64,000 nucleotides of DNA from Humulus lupulus (lineage: Eukaryota; Streptophyta; Magnoliopsida; Rosales; Cannabaceae): the NCBI RefSeq assembly GCF_963169125.1, contig NC_084794.1, positions 158,795,858 through 158,859,857 on the forward strand. The letters run 5' to 3'. The position numbers and the translations under genes are program-made. Numbering within the stretch: position 1 is the first letter of the stretch; each line of letters begins with the position of its first letter. This document shows positions 21,096 through 31,579 of the stretch, piece by piece. The notes beneath the pieces were generated by a model. That model was not told where the DNA came from and did no database searches. It saw only the letters and a program-made list of their open reading frames with translations.

Positions 21096-23892
21096 TTTTG
21101 TTAAATTTGATGAAGAAAAAGAGCTCCAATCTCTTGATAAAAAACAAACTATCACACAAATTTATAAGATAAAAAAAATGATATGTGTGCATTTATTATT
21201 TTTTAAATAAATATGATTTAATTATTTAAATTATCATAAAATATTCTATTTTAATTAATTTATTATTTTTTGTTTAAGTTTATGTTTGTTCTAGTTTTTG
21301 AATTTGTCACTGACAACAAAATATTATATATTATATGTTTAATATAATATTAAGTTTAAGTTTAATTAAATTTTATTTAAGTTATAAAATATATGGTTTT
21401 TTTATTTTTAAATAATTATTATTGTAAAATATCTCAAAAATACCATATTTTAATTTGTTTAATTATTTATTTATTTAATTTTATTTATGTTTAAGACATG
21501 TTTACAATCTACCATTAAATATAAGATTATTCTATTAAATATAAGAATATTATGTTAAAGTTAACGAAAAAAATAAAAAAACAGTTAAAACTATGAATTT
21601 ATGTTATCTACACACTTTTTATATAGAAGATATATATATTTATATATATATATAACGTACACATATCATATGTGTATAATATGTCGATCTAAACCTAGCT
21701 AATGCTGTGTCTCTCCAAAAATTGGGTCTTTCCTTCATAATTTTAGTTTGTTTTTACTACATATATGAGTTCATTATCATCATCTATATGTCTCAAATCC
21801 ATGGGGTTTATTTTGGTCATGAGTCGAGAGCTGAATCTTCAGTAATGGAGATGACCAACTCTATAGCCACAGCTGATGATCATCATGATCGAACGATGAT
21901 CGCTAGTTCCACCACTTCAACAAAGGTTTTTTTTTTTTTTTTTTTAAATATTTAGATCATTTAAAACTACACTTGAATCTGGTATCTAGATACATAAATA
22001 AAGTAAAAAGGTAATAATACGTAATTTAAATCTGCACTTGAAAAGTTCTTTCTTTCTTTCTTTCTATATTAATGTTTATGGCTTCATTTTTGTCTTTTGA
22101 ATAGAGTGCTATATATACTACTATATATTGATTTGGCCTGAAAACAAACTCATAATTTTGGATGAGATGACTTTTTTCTACTGGGTGATGAGTCAAAAGA
22201 GTAATTACATATTATATATATAATCATTTTTGACGCAGGTTTAACTCTCTAATTATTTCAGTTTTTTTATTACTTTTTTTTATCTTTATAAATGATATAT
22301 ATATATATTAATGTGCAACTTATTGATTTGTTAGGACTATAGTCTTGGTCAATAAAATATTACTATCTATTCGACTTATTCTGGAGTGTAGATATGCCAT
22401 TAGCCTTCCACATGTTTGACCAAAAAAAGTTAAGCACTATGATGAATGATGATTGACATCTATGTTTAAATGCGATAGTTATGTTTGTTATCTTGTTCAT
22501 CAAATGCTACTGTAGTTTTGTTAACGAAAAAGTTCTTGGCTATTACTTGTTCAATTTTACTTGTTGCCTTTTGTTCAATTCAGTGAAAAATGTGTACTTC
22601 AGAGCGTATGATGGGGAATGAGGCAAGTATTGAGGAATGTGTACTATAGAGCACATGATGGGAATGAGGCAGGGCAATTGTTCTTCTTCCACGGATTAAT
22701 GTACAAAGTTGTGAAGAAGTGGCCATTAAGTTGGTAAGTGTCAACTTGCAAAGATAATTATATAATTTTTCGGGTTACTCTGACATCTGAAATAGGTGTT
22801 TAGCAATTAAAAAAATTAGCTTAGATTTCAGCTGAGTAATTATGTTTCTCCTTGTATTCAAGTCCATCGAATTAATCTTTTATTGATTACTTTATAGACT
22901 ATATAATTTGTTACTAATATATTTTAGAAAGGTGTATATAATTATGCACAACAAACCTTGTCATAAACTTACAAGTAGATTTTCGTCGATTTTATAAAAT
23001 TTCAATTCAGCTTTCAATTGATAGACACTCTTTAATATAATATTGAATGCTATTAATTTTATTTTCTTGTTAATCACGTTAGTTTTAGTACCTTAATAAT
23101 AGATATGGTAATTTGAAAACCTGCAATAATTACAAGATTTGATCATGAGGATACATACTTTTTCTTAATTTGTTGAAACCATTTTTTAATCTGATAGTCG
23201 TGATATTATGTATATTTAGCCTATTCCTTAGAATTTATATGACATTTGTGTTGATGAAACTAAGGACAAAGCCAAGTCTTTGTCTTTGGAATAGAATGAA
23301 AATATGAATACGGTGATGATGCGAACCTTTGGATGACAAGCTATAAATTTATTTAATTATTTTTATCTATAATCTTTTATAAAATAACTTTACATTACAA
23401 TTTTGTCTAAAACTAAATATTTGGTGGAAAATAAACTATTCTATATCATTATAGTAATTACATTGAATTGACAAACTACCTATGCATATGTTATTTCTTA
23501 ACATCTTTATGGTTACTATTGTTAACTGAGAGTTACTATTGTTAATTGAGATTTACAGATTAAATAACTTCTCTAGAGATGATTGCCAAGATTCTATTTC
23601 TTTCACTACTCAGGCGGAAGCAAGTTTTCAAAGTTACGAGCTCTACACAAACACTGCGTTCGATAGAAATTATGATGTTGTATATCATTAAATTTAAACT
23701 TAATTTATTATTTCATCAATAAGATGTTGTCAATGTATTTTTTTTTTTGTAAAGAAAAATTATGAATGTTTTATTGGTGCAAATTTTTTGTATTTTTTAT
23801 TAATATTATATGTTTTTTATTTAATATTCTTGTTGTGTTTGGTGATGTGTGGATGTATCTAAAGTATTTTTTAAAAATTTGTTTGATGATTT
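21096..23892. other. AT-rich interior of CACTA-like element 1, no gene recognised
   Basis: Very AT-rich with poly-T runs and a (CTTT)n at about 22046. Short open frames (for example 21707-21955) show no known motif. Two near-direct copies of a short GTGTACT...AGAGC...ATGATGGGAATGAGGCA motif lie at about 22590-22675. No supportable gene. Confidence 0.4.
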
Positions 23893-24124
23893 TTCGCGAT
23901 AGATAATAACTATCGTTGTTGCTTTCTATAGCGACAGTTATTAACCGTCGGCGCTGCCAGCAACAACATGTATTAACTGTCGGCGTTGCCAGCAACAGCG
24001 ATCGTTTTTAACTGTCGGCATGGCTACCTTTACGCTGGCATAGACAAATACGACAGTTAGCCGACTGTCATTGTTGCTCAATAACGACAGTTAAAAACTA
24101 TCAGAAAATAGTTTTGTAGTAGTG
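23893..24124 (+). repeat. CACTA-type subterminal repeats and right terminal repeat
   Basis: Repeated CGACAGTTA / TAACTGTCG motifs in both orientations separated by GC-rich spacers, ending in TTTTGTAGTAGTG. In CACTA elements such arrays are transposase binding sites; that role here is inferred. Confidence 0.6.
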
Positions 24125-24139
24125 GGGACTTGGCACTCG

Positions 24140-24702
24140 GTTTTGAGAGTTTAGAGCATGAACTGCCCAGATTGTTTTGACTTGTGGATGAATTTTACTA
24201 ATAAAAAAGCTAAGAGATTTGTTAGGGGGTTAGTTTAAACATGTATAAGGGTCAATGCAAAATTTTAGAGGAAAATGTGTCAAGGTATAAGAGATATGAT
24301 TTTTCAAAGTTTGCCCTAGAATTTGGAAACAAAACTTCTGGGCAGCAAGCACTGCCCAGATTTATTTAAACATTTTTATGAGTTTTATTATTCCAACAAT
24401 TATGAAATTTTCAAGTAAGCTAATCTAGACATGTATAAAGATCCCTGTAAAATTTTAGAAAGAATTGGGCTACGGTGTAAGAGAAATAATTTTTCAAAGT
24501 TATCTAAAATCTGGGAACAACTTTTGGGCAGCAGACACTGCCCATATTGCTTTAAAAATTTGAATGGGTTTTTCCATCCAAAAAATTATGAAATCTTGAG
24601 GGAAATTATTTAAGATGTGTATAAGGACTTCTGTAAAATTTTAGAGAAATATGTGTCATGGTTTAAGGGAAATGATTTTTCTAAGTTTGCCCTAAAAACT
24701 GA
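24140..24702 (+). repeat. Three tandem copies of a ~187-bp repeat
   Basis: ACTGCCC anchors recur at 24162, 24351 and 24537 (spacing 189 and 186). Each unit has TAAAATTTTAGA-type and ATTTTTCAAAGTTTGCCC-type blocks in the same order. Copies differ by substitutions and small indels. This may be part of an old LTR, since many plant gypsy LTRs carry internal tandem repeats. Confidence 0.7.
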
Positions 24703-26603
24703 AAGGTAGCAACTTCGAACCTTAATGAAAAGTGATTTTTGGGAGGTTAGTTCTCTCAACCTAAAATAAGTTTTGAGACGAGGCTTTTGCCTAGTTCTCA
24801 TCTTTATAACACAGAATACGTGAATGATAACTTAAGGGTTTTGGTTAAAATACTCAATTGAGGGCAAAAGCTTAAAAAACGGGACTATATCACCTTGAAA
24901 CATATAATGACTTCAAAATTTGGGAAATGGGAAGAATCTTTTAAAAAATATAACTAAGGATTTGGAGATTTAACCAATCCCAAATAAGTTTGAGTTAATT
25001 TAAAAGTTGATTTTTACCATTTTATAAGTTAAGGGTCCAATTTCCCTTCCTTTCAAAAACAACATAAAAAGAGATCCTAGGTTATGGATAAAAATGATAA
25101 TAATTGGAGTTTGGGGTTTTGTAGAACCTTTAAGAGAATGGGATAAAATTTTCGGATATCATTTGTAAAGGGTCAAAAAGTGGTATTTTGGTAAAAAATG
25201 ATAGAAAATGGTAAACTTTCGTAAGAGGATGATAAGTTGGTATTTTTCTAAAGTTATGATTTGAGTAGAACTCATTTTTCCTAAAACCAAAATACGAGTT
25301 ATCCTATAAGATGGTTCTTTAGCTAAAGAATATTAAGATGAATGGAATGGAGAGCGTGTTGCGGTGAGGCCGATTTTTTCATGATAATGTAAAGGCTGAA
25401 ACGAAGTCCGACCTTATACATTGTAAGGTGTATAAGAGGCTCAGACAACTTTATTGCATGTAGCTATCGTAGAATATATAAGATTATGCCATAGTTTAAT
25501 ATGAGTACACCATATTAATTGCAGTAACCACGATAGGGAAAACGAATAGCGGTGTTAAAGATCCAACTCGGAGCTAAGGACTCCAGGTAAGTTAGCATTT
25601 CTCTTTCTTGGATACAACATGAATATACTAGTGTGTGCTTGTAGTAGTAGATTACACTTGTGTTGTTTGGGTCATTAAGACCAGGGTATGCTTAATGCCT
25701 ACTCTTGCAATGCTTTTGCATTCTGTGGCTAAATGGTAAGTTGGCTCAGGTTGGATCCAGAACCCTAACGTAAAATAGTCCGGGTTGGAGCCAGGACATA
25801 AATTATGGAACCGGGTTTAGGCCCGGAACCCTTGGTGTTAATCTATTGATTAGTTATGATATGTGTTTTATGCTGTTCTTATGGTTGTATATTCCATGTA
25901 GTTTAGAGATAAGACTTATGTATTGTACTTAAATTTGATTTTTTTCCTATAAAATAATCCAATCGTTCTGTTAGGCCATTTTCAATGGATTCTGGACTTT
26001 TTTTATATGCATAGAACTTGGAGTTTCCTTATTTATGTTGTTCTTGTCGCTTTGTAATTTCAAGTAGTTTGGAGACAGGAAATGTGCATTGTTCTCTAGG
26101 ACATAAGGTTATGTGAGTTCTATCTTAAAAGTAATACAACTTTTGCTTTGTTGAGGCATGTATAAATGACATGTTGAAAGGAAGAAGAGGACAATAAGGC
26201 ATATGTCAAGAAATCCCTCACTATCTATGAAGACATTATACTGTGATTAATATATCTAATTGGCCAAGAAACTGTGGCTATAATCTTTAATAATGTAGAT
26301 GTGTTATATTTGTGGAGAGATATACTACGATACTAGGATTACATGGTTGTGTTTATGTGCATGCTTCCTTCTTTCTTACATTATTAAGCCTGCCTAAACA
26401 ACTTCTTATGTTAAATTTCTTTTCTGATTTGTACTAATTTTTTCTTCTTTTAATTATCAATTTTTACAGTTGACGATTTTATTATTATTAGTATATTTTT
26501 TGTGGGGTAGTATTATTATTTCTAAATAGACATGTGTGTATATCATTCCTGATTAATTTAATTTTTTAATATTATTAATTTTTTTTTTACGCTTTTGATA
26601 CAG
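24703..26603. other. Unassigned, possibly remnant of an old LTR
   Basis: No coding signal. 25560-25850 has features seen in plant gypsy LTRs: GGAGCTAAGGACTCCAGGTAAG, then short imperfect repeats around TCAGGTTGGATCCAGAACCC and GGTTTAGGCCCGGAACCC. Termini were not found. Confidence 0.3.
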
Positions 26604-28961
26604 TCTCGAGGTGGACAATCTGCATATTGTCTTCAAGAATATGAAGTAGAAACAGATAAGTGAGTGTTGCAGGCTGTTTATTTTCCTAGCCCTCTGACTA
26701 GTTTTTTCAACAATATTGAAAGAAAGAAACTGTAATTACCTTTTGATTTAATTTTTTTTTTCTTTTTTGTTATCAGTTTTATTGAGATGTACCTTAGACC
26801 TCCTTCAGACAGTGAAGAAGCACTGAAAAATGATTGGATAAAAAGTGCGTCAATCTGGTATTAGATATTATCTATCTGTTGGTGATCAAAGGATTGTTGA
26901 CAAGAATTTCATCATCAGGCCAAAAGTTGAGTTTGAGGTAAGGCATATCTTCTTAGTGATTACTAACAAAATTTTCACATTGATAGGCGAAATTATTTCA
27001 ATAAGCCATGATTTTCAAGCATGTGAATAGTAAAAAGACCCAAGCTTGTCAGGCCTTACATTTCCTGTTATATATTGCTTTCTGAGTTGGAAATTCCTTT
27101 ATCCTTGCTATATCCATGCAACAAAAAGACCTTAGTAATTTGACTAGATTTGATAAATTTTTGTTTGTGTTTCTAGATTAGAGCCAAATCCCAGCAGCAG
27201 AGCCTTCATTAATTGTTTTAAAAAGAGATGATTATTTTGTGCACCCCTATTATTATGAAGCATGTGGTCCTTCCTTTTACTTTTGGTTTTGTTTTGCACT
27301 TGAAGATAATTCCTGCTTAAAACTCATGTGAAAGCTCTTGTGCTTGGGTCATTTTATGTGTACATTATTTAATACATAACTACTTTATATTCTTTGCTTT
27401 CCGATTATCCTTTTAAATATCAAAACCAGGTTGGAAGGATGACTTTAGGTGGGCTGCTTGCTTTGGGGTACAATGTAGTTGTCAGTTATAAATGAGCATC
27501 TACATCAGTGAATAATGACAATGTATCTATTTCACTTGAAACAATTGATACTCTTGGTGAGACATTCATGGTGCTGAGGGGCACAAATCAAAAAGTATGA
27601 ACTTAGTATTCTTTACTAAAATGTGTTTCTTTTTTAACATTCTTTTGGAGAAGTTTATTAAGGGTGATAGCCATGGTTTGAACACAAGACCAACCATTTG
27701 ATGAAGAGTGACTTGGCTGTCCCCTTGGGGGATGTAAATAAAGTCATTATGAATTGTGTGCCTATATTATTACTTTGTAGAGGTTTACTGTTGATACTAT
27801 GTTGATGTCCTTATATATTCTTTTATTAGGATATGCTGCATTAGTGTCCTGTGTTTTGAAGTTCTTTCTATTACATATGAAGTACATTTTGGGTATAGGG
27901 GAGGATTGGTGGACAACCTGTTTGGTAAACACAAATGAAATCTGTTTACTTTGGGATCAACCAGGTTACTAGAAGGGAACACATTACCTTTATCAATCCT
28001 TTTCAACATGACTTTATATGTAGTTGTATTTTAAACTTATTATCACCTTGATTAATCTTATTTTCTGTAGACAGTTGGAAATGAAGCATCAAAGATGGGC
28101 GTTAGTGGACCGTGGCTCACTAAATCATATCTTAAAATGAGTATGGATAGAAAAGGTTGTAAACGAGACAATGTTTTTCTAATTTATTAATGTTTATTTT
28201 ACTTGTGAAATTTAAAATTATTCAAAAGCTTTTATGTGGTTTCCTTGGAGCCTTTTTTTTATTAGTTTGTGTGGTTCACTCTTCTCTCTCTTGGCATTTG
28301 TTTGAAGGTAATTTAGAAAAATATAAAATAAAATATACATGTATGAGTTAAGAGTAATGATGATTGTGTTGTTGGCCTGTACAGGTGTACCTCGTCTTAA
28401 TACACCTCCACTTTTGCCTAATACATCTCTGGCCACTGGCTAGCAATCAAGACAAAACGATAATTGCACCAAGGCCAATCCGGGTTACTCTGAATCTTGT
28501 TAATAAGCTTGAGGATCTATCTCAGCCATGGACTCGATCTCCAAAAAAATAAAAAATGGAACCTGTAGTGGCAACATGGCATTTCATTTCTTTAGACCCT
28601 CCTGCAGATAGCTCAACCATCGGTATGTTTCATTGACTAAGAGACTATTCTGCTTGCCAATTTATTTTTTCTGGGTATGTTGCCATCGTCATGTTTAAAC
28701 TTCTCTCATGAAGCAACCATAGATCCTTCCAGTTTCAGGGACACCATGAAACTTGCTCCAATGCCCGATTCATATGACTTCGATAGAGGATTGCTTTTCT
28801 ATGCAAGCAATTCAAGAATGGACTGGAAGATAAGTTAGAAGTCTCTTAATCATTTTGAAATTATGACAGTGAGAACTTGAATAGAATTATTTATATAACT
28901 CTTATGTTGATAATTCAGGCTTTGTTGGAGAATAAAGGTTTCCCAGTTGTAGTTGGAATTG
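26604..28961 (+). pseudogene. Exon-intron fragment of a CYTH / uridine-kinase (TTM-like) family gene
   Basis: Seven exon-like blocks with plausible GT-AG borders (about 26605-26657, 26777-26937, 27430-27594, 28071-28155, 28385-28622, 28723-28835, 28919-28961). They read SRGGQSAYCLQEYEVETD, then FIEMYLRPPSDSEEALKN, RQSGIRYYLSVGDQRIVDKN and FIIRPKVEFEV, then VGRMTLGGLLALGYNVVVSY, ETFMVLRGTNQK, SGPWLTKSYLKM, LNKLEDLSQPWTRSP-like text, EPVVATWHFISLDPP and LLENKGFPVVVGIG. This resembles plant proteins combining CYTH (triphosphate tunnel) and phosphoribulokinase/uridine kinase domains. The last block ends just where a Walker A loop would begin, so the kinase domain is absent. Lesions: a one-base frameshift near 26843, a TGA at about 27494, and a frameshift near 28440. 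It is a genomic (intron-bearing) duplicate or capture, not a processed copy. The exact parent gene is uncertain. Confidence 0.65.
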
Positions 28962-29633
28962 GTCTGTTGAACTACTCCCTCCCTCCTCTTGTTGTTGATA
29001 TTAAACTTGGCTTGCTTTTCTGCTAGCACTTACATATTTGATATTAAAGTATGTGAATTGAGTTGCATAGGATTTTCTGAGTGATAATTAACATGCTTAT
29101 ATTCTATTATTAGTTCCATTTGAGTTGGAATCTAATTTCCACTCAGTGGGTGAGATAAGAGACATACTGGATCAGCAACTCCAGCCTTTCTTGGAATATA
29201 TACTTTTTTTTGTGAAGGCTCAAGAATGTTTTGGTATTTTGCTGCAATGATGTCTTGTACTTTTATGAATTTTGAGTAGAAGTTCCGTGAAAAAGAAAAT
29301 GATATTCATCTTTTTTTTTAGAATTAAAACTTGACGTAATTCCCTTTTATTAATTTGATTTATTAATACAACAAATTCTCATCTAGTTATTTACATGCAT
29401 TAAAGTGTTAAGTTACAATTATGCATAGGTTTGTTTTCTGCTTTGAGCTGTAGTTTAGCCTCCTGAAATCTTTCCCTGATCTCTCATCTTTGTATTTTTC
29501 CCATCAATACAAAGAAGTTTCTTTTCCAAAAAATAAAAAATTATGTACATTTATTTTTGGTGTGTGACATTGATTTTGTCTGTGAAACTGCACATGTTCC
29601 CTGAGTATTCTTTCTGTTTAAATGAAGACAATG
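28962..29633. other. Unassigned flank between gene fragment and element E
   Basis: AT-rich, intron-like sequence with no open frame of note. The last five bases, CAATG, are element E's left TSD. Confidence 0.4.
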
Positions 29634-30788
29634 TGTAATGACCCACTAATCTAGACTATTTGGACCATTAACGAAACTATACATAAAATCCTTAAAAGAA
29701 CTTACATTTGCGAAAATACCATAATTTATTGAATAACTTGCAAAATAAGAGTTATTTACAAAGTAAATACCAAAACGGATATGGGATCCCATTGTCTTTA
29801 AAACAAAAACATAATTTAAAATAATAAAACATTACATAATTAGTGCGGAAAATACATATAAAAAGACATAAAACCGAAACTACATCCTCGAATCGATTAA
29901 CGCTCGGCCCCTTGACTCCATTCATCATCGATACACATCCTCTAAGCGTCACGAATCTTACCGCCTCTAAAGCTTATTTTCCTGCACATAAAACAGAAAG
30001 GAATGAGCCTAATGCCCAGCAAGGAAAATCTAACACAAAGTCATATACATAATTTCATAAGAAAACATAAAGACTTAACATAACACATATAACATACACT
30101 TATTATAATGGCCATTATTACTTGGGGTCCCATAGACTAAACAAGCATATGCCCATGGGATTAGTGGGGTCCTACTAGCTAAGTAGGTCATATGCCCATA
30201 ACCCATTTGGGGTCTTGTTAGCCATATGGGTCATATGCCCAAGCCTACAAACATACACATATACATATCATAACACATTAATAACATAAAACATATAGAT
30301 AACATAAGCACATAACATATTAATTCTAGCCTATTTTCCTTACCAAAGTTACCGGGATTATGGACTGAGTTGGGACTTTTGGAACACTCCTAAAACCATA
30401 AGAAAGAGTGAGTCTAAGAAAGGAGATGAAACAAAGAGAATAGGAAGACTAAACCATTAAAAGAAAATATGCTTACCACAACTTAAGTACTTAAGAACTT
30501 GGATTCCCTAACCAAAATAAGAATGAGGTTAGGAAATTGAGTAGAAAACTAAGAGAAAGGAAACATAATACAGAAAGGAACTAGAGTTTTGGTTACCTCA
30601 AAGATTTGCAAGATCAATCTAACCTCCACCGAAATACTATAGAACTCACTTCCCAAAGTGTTTGATAAGCTTATGATGTTTAAGCTTATAGTTTTTCCCC
30701 AAACCAGGTGTTTACACACTCACACTCACTTAACACTAGCAGCTTCTGAACTTAGAGCAAATGGTGAATAATGGCTGGGTACTAGGTC

Positions 30789-30798
30789 CTATTTATAG
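30789..30798 (-). promoter_or_regulatory. TATA box of the E-type LTR promoter
   Basis: CTATAAATAG on the minus strand, followed in element orientation by GACCTAGTACCC. It is conserved in all four E/F LTRs (for example 59916-59925 in element F's 5' LTR). It probably marks the U3 promoter. Confidence 0.6.
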
Positions 30799-30979
30799 AG
30801 TTTGGGAATGAAAATATCTTGATTTTACTTGAATAAAAATAATGGCTTTTTAGGTGAAAATCATTTGAATAATCGTTCAGCAGAGGCTGAAGACTCGTTC
30901 AGAAGATGCTGGACTGTTGAAGGAGTTTGAATGGCTGAAAGGAAAAGAATTCAAATGTATTTGAAAACATGCTGGTGGA

Positions 30980-31106
30980 GGCGATATATCGCCCCCTATA
31001 GGCGATATATCGCCTGGACCTTTGTTCCCGAGGCGACCGTGCATCGATTCGTGTTTTCCGTATCTACGTGCTGCGATATATCGCCCCCTATAGCTGCGAT
31101 ATATCG
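30980..31106. promoter_or_regulatory. Palindromic module GGCGATATATCGCC, repeated, upstream of the TATA box
   Basis: Perfect 14-nt palindromes at 30980-30993 and 31001-31014 are separated by CCCTATA. A second, slightly degenerate pair with the same spacer follows at 31073-31106. The module lies about 180-320 bp upstream of the TATA box in element orientation. The same arrangement is kept in the other E and F LTRs, with one base change in one palindrome of F (GCGACATATCGCC). Protein binding is an inference. Confidence 0.55.
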
Positions 31107-31543
31107 GCATACGCTGAATATTTAAACACGAATTTACACATTTTTAGCTAAGTTTGAATGGAGTAAACAGCCTTGACTAAGCCCTCAACGTACTCAAAGC
31201 TGCTGACTGACCCTATAACATTCAAACTTTACCCTTATTTAATTTAATCCTCAAAAATACTTAATCCTTAATTACCATTCATAACATGTGCTTAAAATCC
31301 TATTGGTTGATATCTAAACCTTATAATATAACAAATACTATCATTAATATCAGTCATATAATCAAACCTTAGGTTATACTTAATATTCTTAAACTATAGG
31401 TTAAACTTAGAAAATCTATAAGTACTACTATGAGTGTCCAAATAATTCCCGGTCTGAACCAAAAATCCATAGTAACAAAGATAACACTAAACATACTATA
31501 ATACTACTAAACAATTAGCTAAGTAAAGTTCTTGGACTCTACA

Positions 31544-31556
31544 ATTCTCCCCTACT
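31544..31556 (-). other. Element E polypurine tract
   Basis: AGTAGGGGAGAAT on the minus strand, directly before the 3' LTR; identical in element F. Confidence 0.85.
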
Positions 31557-31579
31557 AAAAAGAATTTCGTCCTCGAAAT

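Larger units (their letters stand above)
18698..24124 (+). mobile_element. CACTA-like element 1 (right part; left end not seen)
   Basis: The right end at 24112-24124 reads TTTTGTAGTAGTG, the reverse complement of a CACTACTACAAAA terminus typical of plant CACTA elements. Next to it (23893-24110) many short copies of CGACAGTTA and its inverse occur, as expected of subterminal repeats. Similar motifs (GCCGACAGCTATAAGCTGTC) occur at 18840-19010, which I take to be the opposite subterminal region, but no CACTA terminus is visible on the left. No transposase exons were recognised. It contains a MITE (19017-19370) and a CRM solo LTR (20471-21090). Confidence 0.5.
29634..31543 (-). repeat. Element E 3' LTR
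   Basis: 1910 bp; plus-strand start TGTAATGACCCACTAATC, end TTCTTGGACTCTACA. Short open frames inside it (such as 29752-29952 and 30931-31125) recur in the other LTR copies but have no coding features. Confidence 0.95.

Noticed and set aside
29485..29535. Possible LINE 3' end (AT-rich tail with CAATACAAAGAAGTTTC) before element E
   Set aside because: No ORF2 text, no poly-A tail with TSD, and too short to support.
29752..29952. 66-codon minus-strand ORF in both E LTRs
   Set aside because: Identical only because the LTRs are identical; no codon bias, no motif, and it is disrupted in element F LTRs.
30931..31125. 64-65 codon ORF conserved in all four E/F LTRs (also 38274, 52316, 60058)
   Set aside because: It spans the palindromic U3 module; conservation follows from LTR similarity, and the peptide (repeating RRYIAPYRRYIAW) is a translation of the palindromes.
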